Source: Algoriphagus sanaruensis (GTDB lineage Bacteria; Bacteroidota; Bacteroidia; Cytophagales; Cyclobacteriaceae). From it: a stretch of DNA of 64,000 nucleotides. Below are positions 43,417-51,466 of the stretch, in pieces (within the stretch, counting starts at the first letter, position 1; every line of letters starts with the position of its first letter). A program made the position numbers and the translations under genes. The stretch covers positions 1,116,001 to 1,180,000 of the forward strand of contig NZ_CP012836.1 of NCBI RefSeq assembly GCF_001593605.1, in the 5' to 3' direction. The notes under the pieces are model-generated. The model did no database searches and was not told the origin of the DNA. It saw only the letters and a program-made list of their open reading frames with translations.

Positions 43417-44541
43417 TTATACGTAGTTGTTGAGCATTACCGGCATCACAAGCATGAGGATGTCTTCATTTTCTTCCTGCTCAGCTGGAAGTATTAGACC
43501 GGCACGATTTGGAGCAGAAAACTTCAAGCTTACTTCTTTGCAAGAAAGGTTGTTCAACATTTCTACCAAGAACTTTGCATTAAAGCCGATTTCGATATCC
43601 TCACCATCATGGTCACAGGAAAGACGTTCGTTTGCTTCGTTTGAGAAATCCAAGTCTTCTGCCGAAATCATCAATTCGCTTCCGGTCAACTTTAATCGAA
43701 CTTGATGGGTCGTCTTATTTGCATAGATCGCAATTCGTCGGAGGGATCCCAACAATTCCAAGCGGTCGATATTCATTCGGTTTGGATTGTCAACAGGAAT
43801 CACATTTTCATAATCCGGGAATCGCTCGTCGATCAGACGGCAAATCATTTTGATATTGTTGAACTTGAAGTAAGCATTGGATTGGTTGAACTCCACAGTA
43901 ACCGGAACATTTTCAGACGGTAAGGTAGACTTCAGCAAGTTGAGCGCTTTTCTAGGAATGATTAAGCTAGCCCCATTGGAGGAAGCTACATCCACTCTGC
44001 GATAACGAACCAATCGGTGACCATCAGTAGCTACGAAAGTGGTATTCGTAGGACTCAAGTTGATGTAAACCCCAGTCATTGCCGGACGAAGTTCGTCAGA
44101 AGAAGTAGCGAAAATCGTATTTGAAATTGCTGAAGAAAGAACCTCGGTAGACATGTCAACCGTAGTTGCATTGTTTACGGTTGGGATTTTTGGGAAATCT
44201 GTAGCGTTTTCTCCCGCAAGTCTATAGCGACCATTATCAGAACTAATTTCTACTGCGTAGGTGTCATGATCGATGCTGAAAGTAACCGGTTGTTCCGGAA
44301 GATTTTTAAGCGTTTCGATCAGGATTCGAGCAGGTACTGCAATATTTCCATCCTCTTTGGCTTCAACATGAATTTGGGTCATCATCGAAGTTTGCAAATC
44401 GGAAGCAGTGATGGTCAATTCAGAATCCTTGATTTCAAAAAGGAAGTTTTCAAGAATAGGTACTACAGGGTTGGTAGTCACCACGCCATTGATTGACGAG
44501 AGCTGCTTGAGCAAAGCAGAAGAGGAAACAATAAATTTCAT
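43417..44541 (-). CDS. dnaN: DNA polymerase III beta subunit (sliding clamp)
   Basis: 374 residues, the normal length. Three similar clamp domains are visible: MKFIVSSSALLKQLSSINGV at the start, a central part with VYINLSPTNTTFVATDGHRLVRY, and the end EDILMLVMPVMLNNYV, where VMPV/LN is the family's C-terminal hydrophobic clasp. It forms a ring dimer around DNA that tethers polymerases. It stands alone here, not next to dnaA or recF, as is common in Bacteroidota. The 203 nt upstream (44542-44744) contain no clear TAnnTTTG box. Confidence 0.97.
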   Translation of the reverse strand: MKFIVSSSALLKQLSSINGVVTTNPVVPILENFLFEIKDSELTITASDLQTSMMTQIHVEAKEDGNIAVPARILIETLKNLPEQPVTFSIDHDTYAVEISSDNGRYRLAGENATDFPKIPTVNNATTVDMSTEVLSSAISNTIFATSSDELRPAMTGVYINLSPTNTTFVATDGHRLVRYRRVDVASSNGASLIIPRKALNLLKSTLPSENVPVTVEFNQSNAYFKFNNIKMICRLIDERFPDYENVIPVDNPNRMNIDRLELLGSLRRIAIYANKTTHQVRLKLTGSELMISAEDLDFSNEANERLSCDHDGEDIEIGFNAKFLVEMLNNLSCKEVSLKFSAPNRAGLILPAEQEENEDILMLVMPVMLNNYV

Positions 44542-44744
44542 ATGGTATTTATTTATTTTTCAGAGGTAACATGCAATCACACTTGGTCCATTCTTAAATG
44601 ACTGGAGCTGCAAGTTAGATTTCATATCATAGGGCTTAATTTAAGTTTTACTCCAATGGGGTAAATTTATAAATAAAATGCAAAATCGGTGGGGGGCTAG
44701 AAGCATTATGGAAAATTTTCTTTCCCTTACCCTTTAAAGCCAAT

Positions 44745-46430
44745 TCAGGCCTTTTTGCTGTATCGGTTTTTTCGAATTACGATCAATAGACCACCCAATA
44801 CACTAAGCATCAGGATAGGTAGCCCAATATTTATCCCTTGCCAAAATCCTTGTTGAGAGTCAATTTTCACCTTGTCCAAGGGACGGATTTGAAGGGTCCG
44901 TGTTCTGGAGGAAATAATTCCATCAGGATTTTGAAGGTATTGGGTTAAGTTGAGTAGCAATTGTTTATTGGCAAAAGTCATTTGTGCAAACGGATCTTCT
45001 CCCAATGCCAAAGGTTCATTGCTTTGCAAGCTGAACTGACTTTGAAAAACGGATCCATCTCCCAAAACAATCACTATACCTTTTCCGGATTCCAAAAACT
45101 CAGTTGAGCTAAATTCCTCAGGTCTAAACCTGTTTTTGAAAACCGAGGTAAATTCTCCTTCCAAAAGGTACATCAAGGGTAATCCACTTTGAGAGAAATC
45201 CTCCAAATTAGGTTCCTTCTCCATATCTGAAAAAGCTACCCGAGCTGGTGCAGGAATCGCACGCATGTATTGAGATCCAAATAGCAACGGAGTCTTTTGA
45301 ACTCCATCTGCCTTGACGGTATCCAGACTGCTTGCAAACCTAAAATTAACTTGGTCCAGTCCTTTGGTGATGGGATGGGGTGTGGCGACTCCAGCATTAA
45401 AATAGTAGGGCCAAGGCAAGGAAATCATCTGTTCCCCATTGCCAAAGTTTCCACCCATGACCGGGATGTAATTCAGATTGAGATCTTGAATCAAGTCTTT
45501 GTTGATCCGAATTCCATATCGAAACAACAAACGGTCAAGCTCATTTTCCAAAGGAATAGATACTGTTCCTTCACCTGCTGCAAGATTTAAATCAACATCG
45601 GCTCCTTCAGCTGCAATAATTAAATTTCCTCCTCGTAGCACATATTGATCCAGCAGATAGAGGTCTCGTTCCGAATAGGTTCCTCGTGGACCCACCACCA
45701 AAACCATTGAAAAAGAACTCAAATCCTCAACCTTTTTGGCTTGGTCCAGTGGGACTTTGAAGATTTCAAATTCCCCATCCAAAGCTTCGACCAATCCAAA
45801 TCCCTCATCTTCACTTAGCTCTCCATGACCTATAACCATGGCGATGGCTGTTTTTTGAGGTTGAGTCAGCTTTCGGATGGCATTACTGATTTCGTATTCC
45901 AGATTCTCGATGGAGGCATTGAGTTTTTCATCCGGACTCATTCCTGCTTCTCCTTTCAGGATCAGTGCTCCTGATTCGTATTCCCCATCAGTGACCAAAA
46001 TACCTGGGAAAATGCGTTGTGTTTGCTGACCAGCCGTTTGGTTAAAATATAAATTGGTTGGGTTGATTCCATAGCCCGCAAGCGTGTAAATGAACTCGAG
46101 CTGTAAAGAATCATTTTCAATGGAAAGGGGGTCAAAATAAGAAAAGGTGATTTTCTCAGCTGCGTAAGCGTCGAAAGTTCGCACCGTTTCCTCGATCGAC
46201 TTTTGAAGCCGTCGCATTCCACCGGGAAGTTGGTCTCCATTCAGAAGGATTTCTACTTCCAAAGGTCGGTCAAGGTTCTGTAACAACTCAATGGTTGCTG
46301 GATGCAAGGAGTATCTTTTTTCTTCGGTGAGATCCAGCCTAAACCGTACAAACTGGCCCAGAAGCACCAAAATCACTATTCCGGAAAGCCAATAAAGGAG
46401 AGGGCGAAGGATTGAGCTTGACTTTTTCAT
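44745..46430 (-). CDS. gldG: Gliding motility ABC transporter-associated protein GldG
   Basis: 561 residues from the ATG at 46430, which overlaps the gldF stop as ATGA; an earlier in-frame ATG at 46472 lies within gldF and is not needed. N-terminal membrane segment at about 10-26 and a C-terminal one near 535-552, with a large periplasmic domain between (ABC-transporter-associated type; RFRLDLTEEKRYSLHPATIELL, then AMVIGHGELSEDEGFGLVEAL). GldG works with GldF and the ATPase GldA; in Flavobacterium johnsoniae they are needed for gliding. It is the third gene of the operon gldA-gldF-gldG. Confidence 0.93.
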   Translation of the reverse strand: MKKSSSILRPLLYWLSGIVILVLLGQFVRFRLDLTEEKRYSLHPATIELLQNLDRPLEVEILLNGDQLPGGMRRLQKSIEETVRTFDAYAAEKITFSYFDPLSIENDSLQLEFIYTLAGYGINPTNLYFNQTAGQQTQRIFPGILVTDGEYESGALILKGEAGMSPDEKLNASIENLEYEISNAIRKLTQPQKTAIAMVIGHGELSEDEGFGLVEALDGEFEIFKVPLDQAKKVEDLSSFSMVLVVGPRGTYSERDLYLLDQYVLRGGNLIIAAEGADVDLNLAAGEGTVSIPLENELDRLLFRYGIRINKDLIQDLNLNYIPVMGGNFGNGEQMISLPWPYYFNAGVATPHPITKGLDQVNFRFASSLDTVKADGVQKTPLLFGSQYMRAIPAPARVAFSDMEKEPNLEDFSQSGLPLMYLLEGEFTSVFKNRFRPEEFSSTEFLESGKGIVIVLGDGSVFQSQFSLQSNEPLALGEDPFAQMTFANKQLLLNLTQYLQNPDGIISSRTRTLQIRPLDKVKIDSQQGFWQGINIGLPILMLSVLGGLLIVIRKNRYSKKA

Positions 46431-47146
46431 TGGTTTTTTAGCACTAAAATGGAACCTCCTAAAAACACCCAAACCATACCGAGAAGAAAAATAACATCTC
46501 GACTATCCACTACTCCACGACTGAGGTTGATGTAGTGAAAACTTAAACTCAACTCTTCTATCCAAAGAGCAATTGACCCAGTCAGCATATCGGAAAGTGC
46601 CGTCATCCCGAAGTATAACAGGAAGCAAAAGAAAACTCCCAAAACGAATGCAACTACCTGTTGACTCGTGAGTGAACTGGCAAAAATTCCTACCGCAGAA
46701 AACACCGCTCCGATCATCAATAAACCTATCCAGCTACCCATAAAACCCGCCCAATCCAAGTTGCCGGGAGGATTTCCCAATTGAGAAATGGAAAATGCAT
46801 AGAGCAGTGTTGGTAATACGGCCAAAATGACCAAGCTTAAAAGTGCTAGGTATTTGGCTAAGATGATTTGAAATAGGCTCAGCGGTGAGGTACGTAATAA
46901 CTCCCAAGTCCCCGTTTTTCGCTCTTCGGCAATTGCCCGCATTGAGATTGCTGGAATCAAAAACGTAAATACATATGGAGTGTAGGAAAATAAGACCTCT
47001 AAGTCAGCGTAGCCATAGTTCAGTATAGAAGTGTCAGGAAAAACCCAAACGATAAGTCCTAAAGCGACTAGAAATAGAGCTAAAATCAGGTAACCGGTGA
47101 GGCTACCAAAAAAGGCATAAATCTCTTTCCAAAACAGGCTTCTCAT
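46427..47146 (-). CDS. gldF: Gliding motility ABC transporter permease GldF
   Basis: 239 residues with six hydrophobic segments (about 17-35, 55-70, 95-117, 135-155, 160-182, 215-235). The loop ISMRAIAEERKTGTWELLRTSPL is the coupling-helix region of ABC-2 permeases. It sits between gldA (overlap 4 nt, 47143-47146) and gldG (ATGA overlap). It forms the membrane channel of the gliding ABC complex; the cargo is not known. Confidence 0.94.
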   Translation of the reverse strand: MRSLFWKEIYAFFGSLTGYLILALFLVALGLIVWVFPDTSILNYGYADLEVLFSYTPYVFTFLIPAISMRAIAEERKTGTWELLRTSPLSLFQIILAKYLALLSLVILAVLPTLLYAFSISQLGNPPGNLDWAGFMGSWIGLLMIGAVFSAVGIFASSLTSQQVVAFVLGVFFCFLLYFGMTALSDMLTGSIALWIEELSLSFHYINLSRGVVDSRDVIFLLGMVWVFLGGSILVLKNQ

Positions 47147-48054
47147 GGGGTAGAAGTGATTTCTCTAAACAAAGTTTCCAGACTCTTATTCCCCTGGTCG
47201 AGACGAATTAAGTTGCGATGTTTTTCTTGAAGAATCCCAAGTAAAGCCCTTCGAGCTTCGTTAGGTTCTTGGGTAAGTAGGATCAGTTCGGTGTTTCCCT
47301 TGGGACCAAATGCCACTTTTCCTAATTGTTCGAACCATACCAGTTCCAAGGCTTCGTCTGATTCTAAGATCAGTTGAGTTCCCGAGCTTGCTGTTTTTAG
47401 TGCGTTCAAACTGTCTGCGGCCCGAATTTTCCCTTGATTGATGATGACTACATCTTGGCAGATAGCTTCTACTTCCTGCATGATATGTGTCGATAAAATC
47501 AAGGTTTTGTCTTGGGCGACTTCCTGGATTAGTTTCCGAATTTCCACCAATTGATTTGGGTCGAGACCTGTAGTTGGCTCGTCAAGAATGACCACCTTTG
47601 GGTCATGAATGAGCGCTTTTGCCAAGCCCACACGCTGCCGATATCCTTTCGAAAGTTGCCCGATTTTTTTGTGCTGTTCAGGCCCCAATCCAGTTTTTCG
47701 GATTAGTTCTTGACTGCGTGTTCGGGCTTCCGAAGGTTTGATTCCATACAGGCCGGCGGCAAATTCCAAAAACTCTTTGACATACATGTCCAGATACAAG
47801 GGATTGTGCTCTGGAAGGTATCCTATTAGCGAACTGGTTTTTTGAGGCTGGGAGAGTGCATCCTGAGATAGGATTTTTACTTCTCCCGAATCTGCCTGAA
47901 TGTACCCGGTGATGATTTTCATCGTGGTTGATTTTCCGGCTCCATTCGGTCCCAAAAAACCCAGAATTCTCCCCGGTGTAGCGGTAAAGCTCACTTGATC
48001 AAGTACTTGCTGTGATCCGTAGGTTTTGCTTAAAAGGGAGACTTGGAGTGACAT
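47143..48054 (-). CDS. gldA: Gliding motility ABC transporter ATPase GldA
   Basis: 303 residues. Walker A GPNGAGKS (35-42), signature LSKGY (about 138-142), Walker B VVILDEPTTGLDP, H-loop STHIMQE. This is the typical ABC-2 ATPase form with a C-terminal extension of about 90 residues. Context with gldF and gldG in one operon makes GldA the best name; gldA is separate from gldFG in Flavobacterium johnsoniae. A good Bacteroidota promoter lies at 48125-48155, and the 5' leader is about 65 nt. Confidence 0.93.
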   Translation of the reverse strand: MSLQVSLLSKTYGSQQVLDQVSFTATPGRILGFLGPNGAGKSTTMKIITGYIQADSGEVKILSQDALSQPQKTSSLIGYLPEHNPLYLDMYVKEFLEFAAGLYGIKPSEARTRSQELIRKTGLGPEQHKKIGQLSKGYRQRVGLAKALIHDPKVVILDEPTTGLDPNQLVEIRKLIQEVAQDKTLILSTHIMQEVEAICQDVVIINQGKIRAADSLNALKTASSGTQLILESDEALELVWFEQLGKVAFGPKGNTELILLTQEPNEARRALLGILQEKHRNLIRLDQGNKSLETLFREITSTP

Positions 48055-48124
48055 AAAAAGGGAAGGACCAAAAGAGAAATTACCCGCATGGCAGGGGCAA
48101 AATCCCCTTTGGTCAGGTCTTGGG

Positions 48125-48155
48125 CAAAATTATCAATCTATCAGCGATTGGCAAA
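48125..48155 (-). promoter_or_regulatory. Promoter of the gldA-gldF-gldG operon
   Basis: On the minus strand: TTTG (48155-48152), exactly 19 nt, then TAATTTTG (48132-48125). This matches the Bacteroidota pattern in full. Expected transcription start about 48118, 65 nt before the gldA ATG. Confidence 0.55.
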
Positions 48156-48192
48156 TTTTTTACAAAATGACCAAGGAACGTGTATCTATCAA

Positions 48193-48660
48193 TTACAGCG
48201 AAGGACTTGCACTTGACTGCTCGTACCCAAGGTCAGGGGGGAGATTGGGTCGCTCTGCTGCAGCTACGGCCAATTGATCACAGCGCTCATTTTCCGGGTT
48301 GCCGGCATGGCCTTTTACCCAGATGAATTTGGGTTTGTATTTCAAATGAAGTGGAATATACCGAAGCCAGAGATCGGGATTTTTCTTGTCTTTGAAGCCT
48401 TTTTTCTGCCAAGACCAAAGCCAGCCTTTCTCAATGGCATCGACGACATATTTACTGTCGGAGTAAATTTGAACTGGAAATTCGGTGGTTTTGAGTTCCT
48501 GAAGTGCCCGGATGACAGCTAGGAGCTCCATGCGATTGTTGGTGGTTAGGCGAAAGCCTTCGGAAAGTTCCTTGCGATGTTTGCCAAATTTCAAGACAGC
48601 TCCATAACCTCCTGGACCGGGATTCCCTTTTGCAGCGCCATCGGTAAAAATGATAATCAT
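48193..48660 (-). CDS. rnhA: Ribonuclease HI
   Basis: 155 residues, normal for RNase HI. The acidic catalytic set is complete: Asp7 (FTDGAAKGNPG), Glu45 (NRMEL), Asp68 (YSDSKY) and Asp128 (ERCDQLA), with His118 in KGHAGNPENE. It degrades the RNA strand of RNA-DNA hybrids in replication and repair. A terminator for the upstream marC gene lies 15 nt before the ATG, so a promoter probably overlaps it; TTTCTTTG sits just upstream of the ATG but is one mismatch from a -7 box. Confidence 0.95.
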   Translation of the reverse strand: MIIIFTDGAAKGNPGPGGYGAVLKFGKHRKELSEGFRLTTNNRMELLAVIRALQELKTTEFPVQIYSDSKYVVDAIEKGWLWSWQKKGFKDKKNPDLWLRYIPLHLKYKPKFIWVKGHAGNPENERCDQLAVAAAERPNLPPDLGYEQSSASPSL

Positions 48661-48674
48661 GGTGCAAAGAAATG

Positions 48675-48698
48675 AAAAAAGCCGGGGTATCCGGCTTT
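48675..48698 (-). terminator. Rho-independent terminator of marC
   Basis: On the minus strand AAAGCCGG (48698-48691) pairs with CCGGCTTT (48685-48678) around a 5-nt loop, followed by a T run. It starts 4 nt after the marC stop. Confidence 0.85.
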
Positions 48699-48702
48699 CT
48701 CC

Positions 48703-49284
48703 TTATCCTACGGTGATTGGAAAGGCGTTTGTTTTGAAGATTTTTACTGCAATGGAAAGAAGAATTATCCCGAAGATTCGACGAAGTACATCGACTCCAG
48801 TCTTGCCCAGTTTGCGCTCCAGCCAAGACGTACTTTTCAGGACGATATAAACAAAAATCAAATTGAGTAGGATTCCAATGGCAATATTGACTTGCTCAAA
48901 TTCAGCTTTTAAAGTCAAAATCGTGGTTAAGGTACCTGCACCTGCAATCAGCGGAAAAGCAATGGGTACGATGGAAGCGCTGGAAGTGGCTTCGGGATCG
49001 GGCTTGAACAACTCGATTCCCAAAATCATCTCAGCCCCCAAAGCAAAAATGATCAAGGCCCCAGCAATGGCAAAATCTTCAACTCCGATTCCAAATAGTC
49101 CAAGAATGGATTTTCCGACTAGCAAAAATGCAATCATCAATACTCCTGCAGCTAGGGTAGCTTTTTCGGATTGGATGTGGCCTACTTTTTTCCGGAGATT
49201 GATAATGATTGGAATGGATCCGAGGATATCAATGACCGAAAATAGAATCAATGAAACGGATAGGATTTGCTTGAAGTCAATCAT
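48703..49284 (-). CDS. MarC family integral membrane protein
   Basis: 193 residues with six hydrophobic segments. MarC/NAAT family features are clear: LFSVIDILGSIPIII near the start, GALIIFALGAEMILG, and PIAFPLIAGAGTLTTILTL around 107-125. The family was once linked to antibiotic resistance and later questioned; some members move small amino acids or hydrophobic compounds. It is a single gene with a TACCTTTG box only 4 nt before the ATG and its own terminator. Confidence 0.92.
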   Translation of the reverse strand: MIDFKQILSVSLILFSVIDILGSIPIIINLRKKVGHIQSEKATLAAGVLMIAFLLVGKSILGLFGIGVEDFAIAGALIIFALGAEMILGIELFKPDPEATSSASIVPIAFPLIAGAGTLTTILTLKAEFEQVNIAIGILLNLIFVYIVLKSTSWLERKLGKTGVDVLRRIFGIILLSIAVKIFKTNAFPITVG

Positions 49285-49288
49285 GCCA

Positions 49289-49317
49289 CAAAGGTAAGTC
49301 GATTTCTCCGATCCAAA
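49289..49317 (-). promoter_or_regulatory. Promoter at the marC start, possibly leaderless
   Basis: On the minus strand TTTG (49317-49314), 17 nt, then TACCTTTG (49296-49289), which ends 4 nt before the ATG at 49284. Transcription would start at or within a base or two of the ATG, giving an mRNA with no leader and no ribosome-binding site. Confidence 0.45.
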
Positions 49318-49350
49318 TCCTTTGGCAGATTATTTCCCCGTGAAGAGAAG

Positions 49351-50028
49351 TTAAAGAATTCCCGAGCCGTCTTCTACCTCTTCAATCGCTTGTCGAAGAA
49401 AGTCGTTGAAAGGTTTCATTCGACGAAAGCCATCCAAAGCAAAAGTTAGGAATGCCCCAGATTCTACCACTTTGTCCGAAATTGGATGGGAAACAGTAAA
49501 GCTCTTCAACTTTAAGTATTCGATATGCGGATGGTTTGCTTCGTAATCCCGCGGACTGGTTTTGAGCTTCTCTCCTTCGATAGCTTTAAAAAGCTTTTTG
49601 AAATCAGGATCATTTTCGATCCGTTGGAGATCGGCGCCACTGTAGTCGATTTCTTTTCTAATTTTTTTCAGGGTGTCAGCTTCCGGCATCCAGATCCCTC
49701 CAGCTAAAAAAGAATTGCCTGGCTGAACCTGTAAGTAATAACCAGGGCCTGGGGATTTTTTTCCACCGGGGGCGAAATAAGCTCCAAAGTTGGTTTTGTA
49801 AGGGTCTTTGTTCGCTGAAAAGCGGATGTCCCGATTCTGTCGAAAGACACAGTCTTTGGGTTTAAAAGCTGAAAGTTCCGGCTCAATTTCTGTCATTTCC
49901 TTCAACAAGACTTCTACATCTTCTAGGAATCGATTCCTAGTATCTGTGTACCATTTTTTGTTGGCATCCATCCAGTCTTTATGGTTGTTTTTAGCTAGGG
50001 CAGAAAGAAATTCGAGGTATGGACGCAT
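49351..50028 (-). CDS. DUF2461 family protein
   Basis: 225 residues, cytoplasmic. It shows the DUF2461 (TIGR02453) features: LSALAKNNHKDWMDANKKWY at the start, CVFRQNRDIRFSANKDPYKTNF, and GGIWMPEADTLKKIRKEID, then RRMKPFNDFL. Function unknown; widely conserved in bacteria and fungi. It lies between marC and murF, each probably with its own promoter. Confidence 0.92.
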   Translation of the reverse strand: MRPYLEFLSALAKNNHKDWMDANKKWYTDTRNRFLEDVEVLLKEMTEIEPELSAFKPKDCVFRQNRDIRFSANKDPYKTNFGAYFAPGGKKSPGPGYYLQVQPGNSFLAGGIWMPEADTLKKIRKEIDYSGADLQRIENDPDFKKLFKAIEGEKLKTSPRDYEANHPHIEYLKLKSFTVSHPISDKVVESGAFLTFALDGFRRMKPFNDFLRQAIEEVEDGSGIL

Positions 50029-50080
50029 AGGAAGTATGAATTTGAAATCTAAAATTAAAACCGCCTAAATAAAGTTAGGT

Positions 50081-51376
50081 TTAAATAAAATCAACCAAGG
50101 TCTCCAGCTTCATCCCACGGCTACCTTTGATCAGAATGAGGTAATCTTCCAGCTTGCTGTCTTCCAACCAATTTCTAAAGGAAAACGGATCTGGGAAATA
50201 CAATGCCTTTGGCGCTTTTTCCAGCGCTGAAACGATCAGCTTTCCGGTAAAACACACCTTATCTATCGAGTATTCACTGACTATTTCGCCCAATCTTCGG
50301 TGCTCTGCCTCAGCATGTTCTCCTAGCTCAAACATGTCTCCGAGAATGATCATTTTATGCTTTTTCCCGGTCATCTGACCAAAAGTTCGGATGGCCACCT
50401 CCATGCTGGATGGATTTGCATTGTAAGCGTCAAGGATGATCAGATTGCTGCGCTTCTCGATAAGCTGGGAGCGCATGTTTTCGGGTTTGTAATTGACAAT
50501 CCCCTCCACGGCTTTTTCCATGGGCACTCCGAAAAACTTCCCTATCGTCAATGCATTGGCAATGTTCCCAAAATTGTAAGCTCCAATCAACGAGGTCAAG
50601 TGCTCACCAGAAACACCTTCGACAGTAAACTTTACAAAAGGATTAGCTCCAAGAAAAGTGACTTCGCAAAAATCACCCTTTGCAGGATAGAGAATCGGGT
50701 TCTCAAAGCGCTTAACCATATTGGACAAGGTAGGATCCTGGGAATTGATAAAAACAGTTCCTTGATTGGATCGCAAATGCTGGAAAAGCTCCGTTTTGGT
50801 CTTCAATACTCCTTCAGGTCCGCCCATTCCTTCCAAGTGTGCCTTACCAATATTGGTAATAAAGCCATGAGTGGGTTCAGCGATGTCGCAAAGCTCCTTA
50901 ATGTCGCCTTGCTTATTGGCTCCCATTTCGATGATGGCGATTTCATGCTCGGACTTTAAACGAAGCAAAGTCAAAGGAACACCGATGTGATTATTGAGAT
51001 TGCCGATAGTGGCCAGCGTATTGAATTTTTGCTTCAAAACAGCATGCAGGAGTTCCTTTGAAGTGGTTTTTCCATTCGATCCCGTCAGGCCTATAAAAGG
51101 AATGTCAAACTGACGTCGGTGATGAGTGGCCAGTTTTTGCAAAGCAGAAAGGACGTCCTCACACAGAAAATAGCGCTCATCACCCTCTACCAAGTATTTC
51201 GCCTCATCGATCACTACCGCGGATGCACCCATTTCCAAGGCTTTTACAGCAAAATCATTGGCGTTGAAATTCGGTCCTTTCAGCGCAAAAAAGAGATTTC
51301 CTGGATCGATTTTACGAGTATCCGTGCTCACGCCTGTACTTTTCAGAAAGAGCTGGTAGAGAAGTTCGAGGTTCAT
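50081..51376 (-). CDS. murF: UDP-N-acetylmuramoyl-tripeptide--D-alanyl-D-alanine ligase
   Basis: 431 residues. N-terminal MurF domain with STDTRKIDPGNLFFAL (substrate entry), ATP motif TGSNGKTTSK (98-107), ATIGNLNNHIGVPLTLL, EMGANKQGDI and C-terminal DAYNANPSSMEVAI. It joins D-Ala-D-Ala to UDP-MurNAc-tripeptide in the cytoplasm, the last soluble step of peptidoglycan precursor assembly. It is not within a dcw cluster here. It is divergent from the T9SS-sorted protein gene; a 7-bp dyad lies in the 90-nt space. Confidence 0.96.
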   Translation of the reverse strand: MNLELLYQLFLKSTGVSTDTRKIDPGNLFFALKGPNFNANDFAVKALEMGASAVVIDEAKYLVEGDERYFLCEDVLSALQKLATHHRRQFDIPFIGLTGSNGKTTSKELLHAVLKQKFNTLATIGNLNNHIGVPLTLLRLKSEHEIAIIEMGANKQGDIKELCDIAEPTHGFITNIGKAHLEGMGGPEGVLKTKTELFQHLRSNQGTVFINSQDPTLSNMVKRFENPILYPAKGDFCEVTFLGANPFVKFTVEGVSGEHLTSLIGAYNFGNIANALTIGKFFGVPMEKAVEGIVNYKPENMRSQLIEKRSNLIILDAYNANPSSMEVAIRTFGQMTGKKHKMIILGDMFELGEHAEAEHRRLGEIVSEYSIDKVCFTGKLIVSALEKAPKALYFPDPFSFRNWLEDSKLEDYLILIKGSRGMKLETLVDFI

Positions 51377-51403
51377 TTTTTTGGGAAATTTGCCACAAAA
51401 TAA

Positions 51404-51424
51404 CGCAAAGGATACATCTTTGCG
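51404..51424. promoter_or_regulatory. Perfect dyad between murF and the T9SS-sorted protein gene
   Basis: CGCAAAG (51404-51410), GATACAT, CTTTGCG (51418-51424): a perfect 7-bp inverted repeat with a 7-nt spacer. Each arm contains TTTG as in a -7 box, reading outward in both directions (CATCTTTG on plus, one mismatch). It could be overlapping divergent promoters or an operator for both genes. Confidence 0.45.
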
Positions 51425-51466
51425 GAGCTCGATTCGTTTTATTTTGGAGTTTCAGTTGACCTCGCC

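Noticed and set aside
48100-48115. Hairpin AGGGG/CCCCT between rnhA and gldA
   Set aside because: Only 5 bp and no T run on the minus strand, so not a convincing terminator.
50357-50959. 200-codon open frame on the plus strand inside murF
   Set aside because: Antisense shadow of conserved murF codons; no start context or protein features.
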